Notes: generated by a model from the letters alone, not told the origin. A stretch of DNA of 52,542 nt from Halioglobus sp. (GCA_029246385.1 JAQWNG010000035.1:1-52542), one strand, 5' to 3'; shown: positions 23,012 to 36,401, counted from the stretch's first letter. Translations and numbers: made by a program.

Positions 23012-24984
23012 TCCCTGAAATTGGACACTTTGCCCTGATTATTGCGTTTTGTCTGACGTTAATGTTGGCTACTGTGCCAGCATGGGGGGCGTGGCGTGGC
23101 AACGCTACCGCTATGGCGCTGGCGCCGACACTCGCCGTTGGTATATTAGTTTTTGTAGGAATTAGCTTTGCTTGCTTGGCCAGCGCGTTTCTGCAGGATG
23201 ACTTTTCGGTGTCGCTTGTTGCCTCTCACAGCAACAGTTTGTTGCCACCGATTTATAAGTTCGCCGCGGTGTGGGGCAATCATGAAGGCTCGTTGATGCT
23301 GTGGGCACTGATCCTCGCATTGTGGACTGCCGCGGTCGCGCTGTTCAGTCCGCAGTTGCCGCTGCTAGTATTGTCGCGAGTTTTGTCAGTGATGGGGGCT
23401 ATCGGTGTTGGCTTCCTGTCCTTTTCTCTGGCGACGTCGAACCCGTTTGCTAGACTTCTCCCAGCTACCCCTGCCGATGGTGGCGACCTCAATCCCTTGT
23501 TACAGGATCCCGGGCTCATCATTCATCCGCCTTTGCTCTATATGGGCTACGTGGGCTTTTCTGTGTCTTTTGCCTTCGCCATTGCCGCGCTTCTGGGCGG
23601 TCGGCTGGATGCCTCTTGGGCACGCTGGTCGAGGCCGTGGACCAATATCGCTTGGGGTTTTCTCAGCCTGGGCATTATGCTGGGAAGTTGGTGGGCCTAT
23701 TATGAACTAGGCTGGGGTGGTTGGTGGTTCTGGGATCCTGTAGAGAACGCGTCGTTTATGCCCTGGCTGGCAGGAACCGCGCTAATCCATTCACTTGCGG
23801 CAACGGATAAGCGCGGTCTGTTCAAAAGCTGGACCGTGTTGCTAGCAATTTTTGCTTTTTCTTTGAGCCTGCTCGGCACCTTTTTAGTTCGATCCGGTGT
23901 TTTGACCTCAGTGCATGCCTTTGCCACTGATCCCGCTAGGGGAATGTTTATTCTCGTGTTCCTTGCATTAGTAGTTGGCGGGTCTCTAACGCTATATGCA
24001 TTTCGCGCACCGGCAGTAAGCAGTCGGGTGACCTTCGCCTGGGTTTCAAGAGAAAGCCTTTTGCTGTGCAATAATGTCGTGTTCTTAGTGGCGACCCTGA
24101 CGGTCTTATTTGGCACGCTGTTCCCATTGATTGTTGATGCACTTGGCATGGGTAAAGTGTCTGTTGGCCCGCCCTATTTTAACGCTGTTTTCGTACCTTT
24201 GATGGTGCTGCTGGTGCCATTTATGGGGATCGGGCCTGTTTCGCGCTGGAAGCGTGATGATGTCGCGCGCTGGCGCAGTGAATTGATGATTCCTGCAGCG
24301 GTAGCTGTGGCGTGCGGATTTACCTTTCCACTGCTAAATGCGCCTTACAATATTTGGGTAGCATTGGCGGTGTTGTTATCGTCTTGGCTGTTGCTGGGAC
24401 TGGCGCAGGATGTCCTGCGTAAGTTGCGCAATGCCTCCAGTGCCGCGCGCGGTTTACGTCGCTTGACGCCCGGCTACTGCGGCATGCTGATTGCGCACCT
24501 TGGATTTGCGGCCTGTGTTATAGGGGTTGTGGCTACCAGTCAGTATTCGCTTGAACGCGATCTTAGAATGAGTCCAGGTGATACCCAGGAACTTGCGGGC
24601 TATCAATTTCAGTTTGTCGAAGTAACGCAGGTGCGTGGGCCAAATTTCATCGCAGATGAGGCGCGGATAGTCGTGTCTCGTGATGGCGCCATTGTGGCTA
24701 GCTTGTTACCGCAAAAACGCCGTTACCTCGCCGGTGGTTCTGTGATGACAGAGGCCGCCATTGCCCCCGGTTTATTCCGAGACCTGTATGTCGCCATGGG
24801 AGAACCCATCGGAAGCGACGGTGCTTGGGCTATGCGTTTGCATTACAAGCCTTTGGTGCGTTGGATGTGGTTGGGCGCGATTTTCATGGCAGTGGGTGCT
24901 TTCACGTCGGTATTTGATAAGCGATACCGGCGCCAGCGGGATGTTGTGCCGTCGGTTAATAAGGCTGCTCTGCATGGTGTCTAG
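23008..24984 (+). CDS. ccmF: Haem lyase subunit CcmF
   Basis: CcmF is the large membrane subunit of the haem lyase that attaches haem to apocytochrome c. The 658 residues form about 15 helices. The WWD domain reads W-G-G-W-W-F-W-D-P-V-E-N-A-S near residue 233-246. Conserved histidines lie in N-H-E-G-S, H-P-P-L-L-Y-M-G-Y and A-L-I-H-S. A periplasmic domain near the C terminus precedes the last helix. It overlaps ccmG by 11 bases. Confidence 0.97.
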   Translation: MIPEIGHFALIIAFCLTLMLATVPAWGAWRGNATAMALAPTLAVGILVFVGISFACLASAFLQDDFSVSLVASHSNSLLPPIYKFAAVWGNHEGSLMLWALILALWTAAVALFSPQLPLLVLSRVLSVMGAIGVGFLSFSLATSNPFARLLPATPADGGDLNPLLQDPGLIIHPPLLYMGYVGFSVSFAFAIAALLGGRLDASWARWSRPWTNIAWGFLSLGIMLGSWWAYYELGWGGWWFWDPVENASFMPWLAGTALIHSLAATDKRGLFKSWTVLLAIFAFSLSLLGTFLVRSGVLTSVHAFATDPARGMFILVFLALVVGGSLTLYAFRAPAVSSRVTFAWVSRESLLLCNNVVFLVATLTVLFGTLFPLIVDALGMGKVSVGPPYFNAVFVPLMVLLVPFMGIGPVSRWKRDDVARWRSELMIPAAVAVACGFTFPLLNAPYNIWVALAVLLSSWLLLGLAQDVLRKLRNASSAARGLRRLTPGYCGMLIAHLGFAACVIGVVATSQYSLERDLRMSPGDTQELAGYQFQFVEVTQVRGPNFIADEARIVVSRDGAIVASLLPQKRRYLAGGSVMTEAAIAPGLFRDLYVAMGEPIGSDGAWAMRLHYKPLVRWMWLGAIFMAVGAFTSVFDKRYRRQRDVVPSVNKAALHGV

Positions 24985-25516
24985 GCTAAAGCTATTTTTG
25001 CCACTGATTCTGTTTGCAATGCTGGCGATCACGTTATTTCGAGGTCTGAGTCTCGACCCTCGCGAGATGCCTTCAGCATTGATAGATCGACCGTTCCCCG
25101 CGTTTAGTCTGCCCCGTTTAAACGGGACTGGCTTGCTGTCTCAAGCAGACCTCAAAGGTCAGGTTTCGCTGTTAAATGTATGGGCTACTTGGTGCGTTGC
25201 GTGTCGCGTGGAACACCCGTATTTAAAGCAACTCGCGCAAAAGGGCATTCCTGTGTTTGGCCTTAACTACAAAGATAATGATGCCGATGCGCAGCGGTGG
25301 CTAGAGGAGCTGGGGGATCCCTATCGGTTTAATATTGCAGATCATGACGGAACCTTGGGGCTTGATTTGGGAGTCTATGGCGCGCCGGAGACCTACCTCG
25401 TCGATGCTGCAGGTGTGATTCGATATCGCCACGCGGGTGTGCTGGACCAGAGAGTATGGGATGCGGTTTTCCAGCCTCTCTATCAGACGCTGATGGCGGA
25501 GAGTGGTGACCAATGA
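24974..25516 (+). CDS. ccmG: Thiol:disulfide interchange protein CcmG/DsbE
   Basis: CcmG is a membrane-anchored periplasmic thioredoxin that keeps apocytochrome thiols reduced. The 180 residues begin with one helix (about 7-23), then a thioredoxin fold with W-A-T-W-C-V-A-C, giving the redox pair C74 and C77. P-E-T-Y-L-V-D is the cis-proline region. The frame is open further upstream inside ccmF, but ATG 24974 gives the expected anchor and length, so I start there. The ATGA overlap with ccmH continues the coupling. Confidence 0.95.
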   Translation: MVSRLKLFLPLILFAMLAITLFRGLSLDPREMPSALIDRPFPAFSLPRLNGTGLLSQADLKGQVSLLNVWATWCVACRVEHPYLKQLAQKGIPVFGLNYKDNDADAQRWLEELGDPYRFNIADHDGTLGLDLGVYGAPETYLVDAAGVIRYRHAGVLDQRVWDAVFQPLYQTLMAESGDQ

Positions 25517-25992
25517 AGAGTGCCTGCCTATGGTGTTTTGGGTTGCTGATGTTATGCCCGGGCCCGGTTCAGGCGTTAGTTGAAACCTATGACTTCAGCA
25601 ATCCTGAGTTAGAGGTACGCTATCAAGATTTGACCGAGGAATTGCGCTGTCCAAAATGTCAGAACCAGAATATTGCCGATTCCAATGCGCCTATTGCGCA
25701 AGATTTACGCAGGCTATTACATCAGCAACTGGAGGACGGAAATTCGAATGCTGAAATCCTTGATCATATGGTGGCGCGTTATGGAGAGTTCGTACGCTAC
25801 CGGCCGAGCTTTGGCGGCGTATCGATAATACTCTGGCTGGCACCAGCGCTGTTGCTACTGGCAGCCTTTGGCGTGCTGTTGCTTGCGCTGCGCTCTAAGT
25901 CGGTTGTGTCCAATGCCGGGGTCGCCTCATTGAGCACCGAGGAGCAGGCACGACTGCAGTCGCTGTTGAACAAAGCGGAGCAGGATTCTTGA
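25513..25992 (+). CDS. ccmH: Cytochrome c-type biogenesis protein CcmH (CcmL type)
   Basis: This protein reduces or holds the apocytochrome haem-binding cysteines. It has 159 residues with a signal peptide, then L-R-C-P-K-C-Q-N-Q-N-I-A-D-S with C46 and C49, and a C-terminal helix at about 105-127. It equals the N-terminal half of E. coli CcmH; the TPR half is the separate ccmI here, as in Pseudomonas. Its stop overlaps the TTG start of ccmI. Confidence 0.95.
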   Translation: MKSACLWCFGLLMLCPGPVQALVETYDFSNPELEVRYQDLTEELRCPKCQNQNIADSNAPIAQDLRRLLHQQLEDGNSNAEILDHMVARYGEFVRYRPSFGGVSIILWLAPALLLLAAFGVLLLALRSKSVVSNAGVASLSTEEQARLQSLLNKAEQDS

Positions 25993-27197
25993 CAACATTT
26001 ATTTTGGCCTGTGTCGGTTTGGTGCTGCTCAGTGGTCTTTTTTATTTATTTCCCCGTGTACGAACCGGAAGTACCGAGGCTGACTTAGATAGCGCCAACC
26101 TCGAGTGGTTCCGATTGCGACGGTTGGAGTTAGCGGCTGAGGGCAATGACGCGCTAGACGAGGATACGCGTCTGCGTCTGCTTGAAGATGAGCATTTTCG
26201 CGGCCCTAGTACGGTGACTTCGGTGCAGTCTTTTCCTGTCTGGATATTGCTGCCGGTAGTTGCACTACTAGCGAGTGTTTTATATTACATGCTCGGTGCA
26301 GTAAAGGATGTTGAGATTGCAGCGCAGCTGCAAAGTCTGCAGGACGATATTTCACCGGCGGAGAGGGCTAGCCTCATTGCGTCGGTTGAGGCGCGCTCGT
26401 TGCAGCGTCCAGAGAATCTTCATTATATTTCGCTGCTGGGTCGTTATTATATGGGCCAGGAAAAGTACGCGCGGGCGGCGGAATTTTATGCTGCGCTGGT
26501 GCAGGCAGTACCAGAGGATGCCCAGGCCCTGGCCTATGCTGCGCAGTCAGAATACCTTGCTGCGGGTCGCAAGCTGAGCGCGCTAGGTCGGCTGCGTGCA
26601 GAACAGGCGCTTGCTGCAGATCCGCAACAGCGCACTGCGCTGGGTCTGCTTGGTATGGCTGCCTACGATGAGCAGCAGTATGACGCTTCAATTGTGTACT
26701 GGACCCGCCTGTTGGCGCTGGAGTCATCGAACTCTGATAGCCGGCAGATGATCGAGCAGTTGCTGCAAGCCTCGCGCCAACAACTTGCTGCATCGGGGGC
26801 GGAGGGCAGTGCGGCTCCTGCTCAGGCTCCGGCAGCATCGACAATGGTCTCTAGTGCCGGCGTCACGATAAGCGTCTCTGCTCCGGCGGGCGCCACGATT
26901 GATCCTGCGGATACGGTGTTTATTTTGGCACGCAATGCCGACTCGCAAAGTCGCATGCCGATTGCTGTTCAGCGTTTGACGGCAGCACAGTTACCGGTGA
27001 CGTTACGGCTCGATGATAGCAATTCTATGGCGGGTCAGAAGCTCTCTATTATCTCGTCGGTCATTGTCGCAGTGCAGGTATCTCAGGATGGCCGTCCCGG
27101 AGAGGCAAATGCGCGCTGGCTTGGAGAGGCGGGGCCGGTTTCTCCCTCCGTTGAGGGCACCCCAGTGTCTATCGTGCTGGTGCCGAATACGCCCTAA
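25989..27197 (+). CDS. ccmI: Cytochrome c biogenesis protein CcmI with TPR repeats
   Basis: CcmI presents apocytochrome c to the haem lyase. The 402 residues start with a helix (about 2-18), then a cytoplasmic region, a second helix near 77-97, and a periplasmic TPR domain at about 130-260 (Y-I-S-L-L-G-R-Y-Y-M-G-Q-E-K-Y is one repeat start). A linker of alanine, proline and serine at about 270-285 leads to a beta-rich C-terminal domain. The TTG start shares four bases with the ccmH stop (TTGA). It ends the ccm cluster and is followed by a hairpin. Confidence 0.92.
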   Translation: MTTFILACVGLVLLSGLFYLFPRVRTGSTEADLDSANLEWFRLRRLELAAEGNDALDEDTRLRLLEDEHFRGPSTVTSVQSFPVWILLPVVALLASVLYYMLGAVKDVEIAAQLQSLQDDISPAERASLIASVEARSLQRPENLHYISLLGRYYMGQEKYARAAEFYAALVQAVPEDAQALAYAAQSEYLAAGRKLSALGRLRAEQALAADPQQRTALGLLGMAAYDEQQYDASIVYWTRLLALESSNSDSRQMIEQLLQASRQQLAASGAEGSAAPAQAPAASTMVSSAGVTISVSAPAGATIDPADTVFILARNADSQSRMPIAVQRLTAAQLPVTLRLDDSNSMAGQKLSIISSVIVAVQVSQDGRPGEANARWLGEAGPVSPSVEGTPVSIVLVPNTP

Positions 27198-27205
27198 GTT
27201 GCGGT

Positions 27206-27256
27206 GCTTTTACGTAGGCATTTGGCTTCTTTGCCGGTGCCTAAAAGCGATTTTTA
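27206..27256 (+). terminator. Probable terminator of the ccm operon
   Basis: GCTTTTA at 27206-27212 plus GGCA at 27217-27220 pairs with TGCC-TAAAAGC at 27238-27248, with a 4-base bulge (27213-27216) and a 17-base loop. A run of five T at 27251-27255 follows. It starts 9 bases after the ccmI stop. Confidence 0.55.
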
Positions 27257-27330
27257 TATTTCTCTCGCACAGGCATAGTGTTGTTCAATGAAAGTATATA
27301 CACTACATGTTGTGGTGAGCCGCCGGGTAA

Positions 27331-27361
27331 TTGCAATATGAATTCGGCATAAACCTATAAT
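27331..27361 (+). promoter_or_regulatory. Probable smc promoter
   Basis: A perfect -10 TATAAT at 27356-27361 has a -35-like TTGCAA at 27331-27336, 19 bases upstream. It lies after the ccm terminator and 34 bases before the smc ATG, the right place for a sigma-70 promoter of smc-zipA-ligA. Confidence 0.5.
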
Positions 27362-27394
27362 AAACAATGCGTTAACTGGGCTGCTTAAAGTGAT

Positions 27395-30300
27395 ATGAGA
27401 CTAAAGTCTATCAAGCTTGCGGGGTTCAAGTCATTCGTCGACCCCACTACAGTGAATTTCCCCAGCAATATGTGTGCTGTCGTGGGTCCCAATGGCTGTG
27501 GCAAGTCTAATATTATCGACGCGGTGCGCTGGGTTATGGGTGAGAGTTCCGCGAAAAATCTGCGCGGAGAGTCTATGGCCGATGTCATCTTCAACGGCTC
27601 CGTTAATCGTCAACCAGTCGGTCAGGCAATGATTGAGCTGGTATTTGACAATAGTGAGGGTCGCGTCGGTGGTGAATACGCTAGTTACGCGGAGATATCG
27701 ACTCGTCGCCTGGTCACCCGGGAGGGGCAGTCGGAATACTTCCTCAACGGCACCCGCTGTCGGCGGCGTGATATTACCGATATATTTTTAGGGACGGGGC
27801 TTGGGCCGAGAAGTTATGCCATTATCGAACAGGGCATGATCAGCCGCCTGATAGAATCTAAACCAGAAGAGTTACGTGTTTTTATTGAAGAAGCGGCCGG
27901 TATCTCAAAGTATAAAGAGCGACGCAAAGAGACAGAGAGCAGAATGCGTCGCACACATGAAAACCTTGAGCGCCTCACCGATATCCGCGATGAGTTAGAG
28001 CGGCAACTGCAGAATTTGCAGCGTCAGGCAGCGGCGGCAGAGAAGTACTCCGAGTACAAGGCAGAAGAGCGCACATTTAAAGCGCAGTTGCTCGGGCTGC
28101 AATGCCAAGCTCTGGATACTCAGATTAAAGCCGCTACTCAGTCGGTAGGTGAATTAGAGGTGAAGCTGGAGTCAGTGCACACGGAACACCAACACGTGGA
28201 TACGGCGATAGAACAATATAGAGTCGACCACACAGATCGCACCGACGCTTTCAACGGGGTCCAAGCCACTTATTACCAGCTGGGGTCAGAAGTTGCGCGC
28301 ATTGAGCAGACGATTAAGCATCAACAGGAGCGCGGTCAGCAACTCAGTGATGACTTGCAGCAGACTGTAGTCAACCTTTCGGAGTCAGAGAGCCACCTCG
28401 GTGATGACCGTGCCAAACTGGCTGAGTGGGACAGCGAGATGCTTGCTTTACGTCCAAACATGGAATCACTGCAGGCCCTCGAAGGGGCATCAGCACAAGC
28501 GCTTGTCGGCGCAGAAGAAGCGATGCTTGAGTGGCAGCAGCAATGGGATGAATTCAACCAGCATGCTTCAGGGCCGCGTCAGCAGGCGGAAGTCCAGCAG
28601 TCTCGCATCGTGCATGTAGAACAGGTGCTGCAGCGTTTGCAGGACAGAACCGAACAACTGCAGGATGAAAAAAAGGGCCTCGCAATAGGGCCGGCAGATG
28701 CAGAGGCACAAGGCTTGTCAAAGCAGTTGGCCGAGATCGAGTTGGCTATGGCTGTGCACGAGCAGCGCAGTGAGTCTCTGGTTAAGACACTGGCCGTCAC
28801 TCGGGATAGGCGTACTCAGTTATCGTCTGAACTCAACGAGGTGCGGTCGGGGTTGCAGCAAATGCGTGGTCGCCGAGCGTCACTGGAAGCCCTCCATCAG
28901 GCTGCAATGGAAGACGGTAGCGAGGGTGTTGGGGACTGGTTGCAAGCGCAACAACTAACGGCTTCGTCACGATTACTGGAACTGATGCAGGTTGATGACG
29001 GCTGGCAGCTGGCGGTTGAAACGGTACTTGGCGATTATTTGCAGGCGGTCTGTGTTGAGGATGTCGGCAAACTCGGAATGTATTTGGGCCACTTGGAGCA
29101 AGGTAGATTAGTGTTGGTGGAGTCCGGTGTAGATGAAACCTCTGCAGTCGGATATTTGGCATCAAAAGTTCATAGTGAGGGCCGAGCGGATGCCTTATTG
29201 GCTGGCGTGCGTGCGGCGGATGATTTAGACCAGGCGATGCAGCAACGTGCATCGTTGGCTGCACATGAATCGATTATTACGCGTGACGGCATCTGGATCG
29301 GCAGTAACTGGCTGCGGGTTGCGCGGCTGTCCAGTGGCGATGGCGGTGTTATCCGTCGCCGTGAGGAGTTGGACGCTTTAATAGTGAAGCTGAAGGTCGA
29401 GCAGCAGCATGAGGCACAGTTAATGCGGCAATTGCATGACACCGAAGACGCGTTGAAGAAATGTGAGGAGGAGCGGCTGACAGAGCAGACTGCAATGCAG
29501 GCAACGACACGCCAGCAATCCGAGATTAGTGCCATAGTATCAGCTAATCAGGCGAAGGCTGAGCAGATCAAACTGCGCAGTGAGCGGGTTAATACGGAGA
29601 TCGAAGACGCTAAAAAACAGTTTCTCATCGAGCAGGAAGCCGTTGCCGAGGCCAGGCGAATACTGGCGGAGGCCATTGAATGCATGGAGACGGATTCTCA
29701 GCAGCGCGAAGCGTTATTGTCTACCCGAGATCAGACGCGCTCAACTCTGGATAGTGCGCGAGAGAAAGCGCGTCGAGATAAAGATGGCGCCCATCAGCTA
29801 GCAATGCGCTATCACGCTTTGTCGACGCAGCTGAAGGCTATGCGTGAATCTATCGAACGGACGGACGGTCAGGTAGCGCAGTTGCATGAGCGGCAACACA
29901 GTCTCGCGCTCGCGTTAAGCGAGAATGAGAATCCATTAGAGGCGTTGCGCACTGATTTGGAGCAGCAACTAGAGATGAGACTGCTGGCCGAGACTGAGCT
30001 CACTGCTGCACGCCAGCTCGTCGCCGAAATGGAGCACCAGCTGCGTCAGGCGGAGCAACAGCGTGCGGCGATTGAGCAGCGTGCAGAAACGGTGCGCGGT
30101 GACCTAGAGCGACAGCGCATAACGAGCCAGACACTCCAGGTTGAACGAAACAGCATTAATAAGCAGTTGATAGAGGGTAAGCACGAAATCGAAGATGTCT
30201 TGCGCGCCATGCCTGATGGCGCGAATGAGCCGGAATGGCAGCGTTCTCTGGAGCGGGTAGCTAACCGTATTGCTCGTCTTGGTCCGATCAATCTCGCTGC

Positions 30301-30892
30301 CATTGATGAATATAATTTGCAGTTGGAACGCAAAAACTATCTGGATGCGCAAAATGAAGATTTGATGTCGGCATTGGACACGTTAGAGTCGGCCATTCGT
30401 AAGATTGATAAGGAAACACGCAACCGGTTCCGTGAAACATTCGAAAAAGTTAACGTTGGTTTACAGGAATTATTCCCGCGGGTGTTTGGCGGGGGGAGTG
30501 CTTACCTAGAAATGACGGGTGATGATTTGCTTGACACTGGAATTGCGATTATGGCTAGACCGCCGGGCAAAAAGAACGCAACGATTCATTTGCTATCTGG
30601 AGGCGAAAAGGCACTGACCGCCATCGCATTGGTATTTTCGATCTTTCAGTTGAACCCCGCGCCTTTCTGTATTCTGGATGAGGTCGATGCGCCGCTGGAT
30701 GATGCCAACACCGGGCGTTATGCGCGTTTGGTAAAGGAAATGTCTGAGAAGGTGCAATTTATTTTTATTACTCACAATAAAATTTCCATGGAGTTTGCCG
30801 ATCAATTGATGGGTGTGACGATGCATGAGCCGGGAGTTTCGAGGCTGGTATCGGTCGATGTGGAAGCAGCAGCGGCCCTAGCGGCCAGTTGA
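27395..30892 (+). CDS. smc: Chromosome segregation ATPase SMC
   Basis: SMC compacts and segregates the chromosome, working with ScpA and ScpB. The 1165 residues have the full layout: head with Walker A G-P-N-G-C-G-K-S at 31-38, a long coiled coil, the hinge at about 500-640 (G-V-G-D-W-L, then G-W-Q-L-A-V-E-T-V-L-G), the returning coiled coil, and the C-terminal head with L-S-G-G-E-K-A-L near 1066 and Walker B F-C-I-L-D-E-V-D-A-P-L-D-D. It is a canonical SMC, not MukB. The smc-zipA-ligA order is that of Pseudomonas relatives. Confidence 0.97.
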   Translation: MRLKSIKLAGFKSFVDPTTVNFPSNMCAVVGPNGCGKSNIIDAVRWVMGESSAKNLRGESMADVIFNGSVNRQPVGQAMIELVFDNSEGRVGGEYASYAEISTRRLVTREGQSEYFLNGTRCRRRDITDIFLGTGLGPRSYAIIEQGMISRLIESKPEELRVFIEEAAGISKYKERRKETESRMRRTHENLERLTDIRDELERQLQNLQRQAAAAEKYSEYKAEERTFKAQLLGLQCQALDTQIKAATQSVGELEVKLESVHTEHQHVDTAIEQYRVDHTDRTDAFNGVQATYYQLGSEVARIEQTIKHQQERGQQLSDDLQQTVVNLSESESHLGDDRAKLAEWDSEMLALRPNMESLQALEGASAQALVGAEEAMLEWQQQWDEFNQHASGPRQQAEVQQSRIVHVEQVLQRLQDRTEQLQDEKKGLAIGPADAEAQGLSKQLAEIELAMAVHEQRSESLVKTLAVTRDRRTQLSSELNEVRSGLQQMRGRRASLEALHQAAMEDGSEGVGDWLQAQQLTASSRLLELMQVDDGWQLAVETVLGDYLQAVCVEDVGKLGMYLGHLEQGRLVLVESGVDETSAVGYLASKVHSEGRADALLAGVRAADDLDQAMQQRASLAAHESIITRDGIWIGSNWLRVARLSSGDGGVIRRREELDALIVKLKVEQQHEAQLMRQLHDTEDALKKCEEERLTEQTAMQATTRQQSEISAIVSANQAKAEQIKLRSERVNTEIEDAKKQFLIEQEAVAEARRILAEAIECMETDSQQREALLSTRDQTRSTLDSAREKARRDKDGAHQLAMRYHALSTQLKAMRESIERTDGQVAQLHERQHSLALALSENENPLEALRTDLEQQLEMRLLAETELTAARQLVAEMEHQLRQAEQQRAAIEQRAETVRGDLERQRITSQTLQVERNSINKQLIEGKHEIEDVLRAMPDGANEPEWQRSLERVANRIARLGPINLAAIDEYNLQLERKNYLDAQNEDLMSALDTLESAIRKIDKETRNRFRETFEKVNVGLQELFPRVFGGGSAYLEMTGDDLLDTGIAIMARPPGKKNATIHLLSGGEKALTAIALVFSIFQLNPAPFCILDEVDAPLDDANTGRYARLVKEMSEKVQFIFITHNKISMEFADQLMGVTMHEPGVSRLVSVDVEAAAALAAS

Positions 30893-30915
30893 TTAGGTAG
30901 TCAAATAGAGCGGAA

Positions 30916-34429
<3,514 letters not shown>

Positions 34430-34492
34430 AAAAGTGCCGGTGAGACTAGTTCAATATGAAACACTACCGTAAGAAATAATCTCTAAGTGTTG

Positions 34493-34512
34493 GAAAAATA
34501 ACATTATTTTTC
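34493..34512. repeat. AT-rich inverted repeat before the oxidoreductase cluster
   Basis: GAAAAATAA (34493-34501) and TTATTTTTC (34504-34512) are perfect 9-base arms around CA. It lies 64 bases after the lipoprotein stop. The A- and T-tracts could make a weak two-way terminator, or the element could bind a regulator. Confidence 0.4.
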
Positions 34513-34628
34513 GCTCCCCATTAATGAATCAGGACTTGACATGTGACACACTCCGGTGATGTAGGTCTGTTTCTGCGTAGCGTAGATGTTTAGACCTGTC
34601 ACTATTATACGAATAATGAGTAGTTTCA

Positions 34629-36401
34629 GTGAAACCAACCGACATCAAGAATCCTGAATATTTTCATAAAGTGGTGGATTGCCAGCACGCCTGTCCTGCG
34701 CATACACCGGTGCCTGAGTACATTCGTTTGATCGCTGCCGAGCGCTATACCGATGCCTATATGGTCAATTGGCGCTCTAATGTGTTTCCTGGCATTTTGG
34801 GGCGCACCTGTGACCGTCCATGTGAGCCGGCTTGTCGCCGTGTTCGTGTGGAAGAGGAGCCTGTAGCGATCTGTCGTCTGAAGCGTGTCGCTGCAGATAA
34901 TAAAGACGATATTACTGATCGCTTGCCGAAAATTCCCAGCAAGAGCAACGGTAAACGTATTGCGCTCATCGGTGCTGGCCCGGCATCGCTCACAGTAGCT
35001 CGTGATCTTGCGCCGCTTGGATATAGCATCGATATATACGATAACCAGTTTGCGGGTGGCGGGATGATGCGCAGTCAGATTCCTACTTTTCGCCTGCCGG
35101 TAGATGTATTGGACGAGGAGGTCAACTACATCCTTAATATGGGTGTGACCACAACATTTAATATTGAAGTGGACAGCCTTAAGGAAATATTGGATAAAAG
35201 TTACGATGCGGTATTCATAGGCACTGGAGCTCCAAGAGGCAAGGGGCTTAACCTGCCGGGGCTTGAGGACGCCATGTCAAATGTCTATTTGGGGATTGAT
35301 TGGCTGTCTAGCGTTGCGTTTGAGCACACGCGGAGTATTGGTAAACGCGTACTTGTTCTTGGCGGCGGAAACACGGCAATGGACTGCTGCAGAACCTCCC
35401 GACGCATGGGTGGAGAGGACGTGAGAGTCGTCGTGCGTAGCCCGTTTGATGATATGAAGGCCTCTCCTTGGGAGAAAGCAGATGCAGCTCATGAGGGTAT
35501 ACCCATTTTCAACAATCATGTGCCTCGAGAGTTTGTGGTTGAGGGGGGCAAACTTAAGGGGATGAACTTTGAGAAAGTTGAAGCCAAATACGACGAAGAC
35601 GGAAATCGAACGCTGATACCTATTGAGAATGGCATGGTGTTTATGGAAGCCGATGATGTATTGATGGCGATTGGACAGGAAAACGCTTTCCCGTGGATAG
35701 AGCGAGACCTCGGTATCGAGTTCGATAAATGGGATATGCCGGTTGTAGACAAGGTGACATTCCAATCCACCAACGGAAAGGTATTTTTCGGCGGCGATTC
35801 TGCCTTTGGTCCGGAGAATATTATTACGGCCGTCGCGCATGGACATCAGGCTGCGGTTAGCATTGATCTATTTTGTCGTGGTGAAGACGTTAACAAAAGA
35901 CCACCTCCTCAGGTCACATTGGCTAGTCAGAAAATGGGTGTCCATGAATGGAGCTATGACAACGCGGTAGAAAATGATCAACGCTATATTGTGCCGCTTG
36001 CTCCTTTGCAAAAGACCTTGAAAGACCGCAAAGTCGAGGTCGAACTGGGGTTTGATATTGCCGTGGGTTTTAAGGAAGCAGAACGCTGCCTGAATTGTGA
36101 TGTGCAGACGGTGTTTGATGAATTACGTTGCATTGAGTGCGATGCCTGTATCGACATCTGCCCAACCGACTGTATTAGCTTTACGACTAATGGTTCCGAA
36201 GACGACTTGCGCAGTCGCCTCGAAGCGCCAGCGCCTGAGCTGTCGCAGGATCTTTATATATCCGCCGACCTGCCGACTATGCGGGTGATGGTGAAGGACG
36301 AGAACGTGTGTTTGCACTGCGGTCTATGTGCAGAACGGTGCCCAACTACCGCCTGGGATATGCAAAAGTTTCTCTACAACGTCAGTCAGGCGGGTCAGTA
36401 G
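34629..36401 (+). CDS. FAD/NAD(P)H iron-sulfur oxidoreductase, GltD-like with two C-terminal 4Fe-4S motifs
   Basis: This 590-residue flavoprotein probably passes electrons between NAD(P)H and the 2-oxoacid oxidoreductase encoded next to it. The N terminus has the GltD-type iron-sulfur cysteines (C18, C22, then C61, C65, C69). The FAD-binding G-A-G-P-A-S is at 115-120 and the NAD(P)-binding G-G-G-N-T-A at 245-250; the flavin is closed by F-F-G-G-D near 386-390. Two ferredoxin motifs follow, C-I-E-C-D-A-C-I-D-I-C-P at 501-512 and C-L-H-C-G-L-C-A-E-R-C-P at 561-572. GltD proper is about 470 residues and lacks this tail. Start GTG 34629 has no strong ribosome-binding site. The next gene begins 2 bases after its stop. 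Function as a dedicated electron-transfer subunit is inferred. Confidence 0.85.
   Translation: MKPTDIKNPEYFHKVVDCQHACPAHTPVPEYIRLIAAERYTDAYMVNWRSNVFPGILGRTCDRPCEPACRRVRVEEEPVAICRLKRVAADNKDDITDRLPKIPSKSNGKRIALIGAGPASLTVARDLAPLGYSIDIYDNQFAGGGMMRSQIPTFRLPVDVLDEEVNYILNMGVTTTFNIEVDSLKEILDKSYDAVFIGTGAPRGKGLNLPGLEDAMSNVYLGIDWLSSVAFEHTRSIGKRVLVLGGGNTAMDCCRTSRRMGGEDVRVVVRSPFDDMKASPWEKADAAHEGIPIFNNHVPREFVVEGGKLKGMNFEKVEAKYDEDGNRTLIPIENGMVFMEADDVLMAIGQENAFPWIERDLGIEFDKWDMPVVDKVTFQSTNGKVFFGGDSAFGPENIITAVAHGHQAAVSIDLFCRGEDVNKRPPPQVTLASQKMGVHEWSYDNAVENDQRYIVPLAPLQKTLKDRKVEVELGFDIAVGFKEAERCLNCDVQTVFDELRCIECDACIDICPTDCISFTTNGSEDDLRSRLEAPAPELSQDLYISADLPTMRVMVKDENVCLHCGLCAERCPTTAWDMQKFLYNVSQAGQ

Noticed and set aside
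24761-24973. Upstream extension of ccmG inside ccmF
   Set aside because: The extension would place 71 unrelated residues before the normal membrane anchor.
27395-30892. MukB instead of SMC
   Set aside because: Length, Walker A sequence, hinge and the SMC-zipA-ligA setting all fit canonical SMC.
34536-34564. TTGACA as a -35 of the oxidoreductase cluster
   Set aside because: No acceptable -10 lies 16-18 bases downstream.
35277-35846. Long minus-strand open frame inside the flavoprotein gene
   Set aside because: It lies opposite a motif-rich gene and has no domain, start signal or neighbour of its own.
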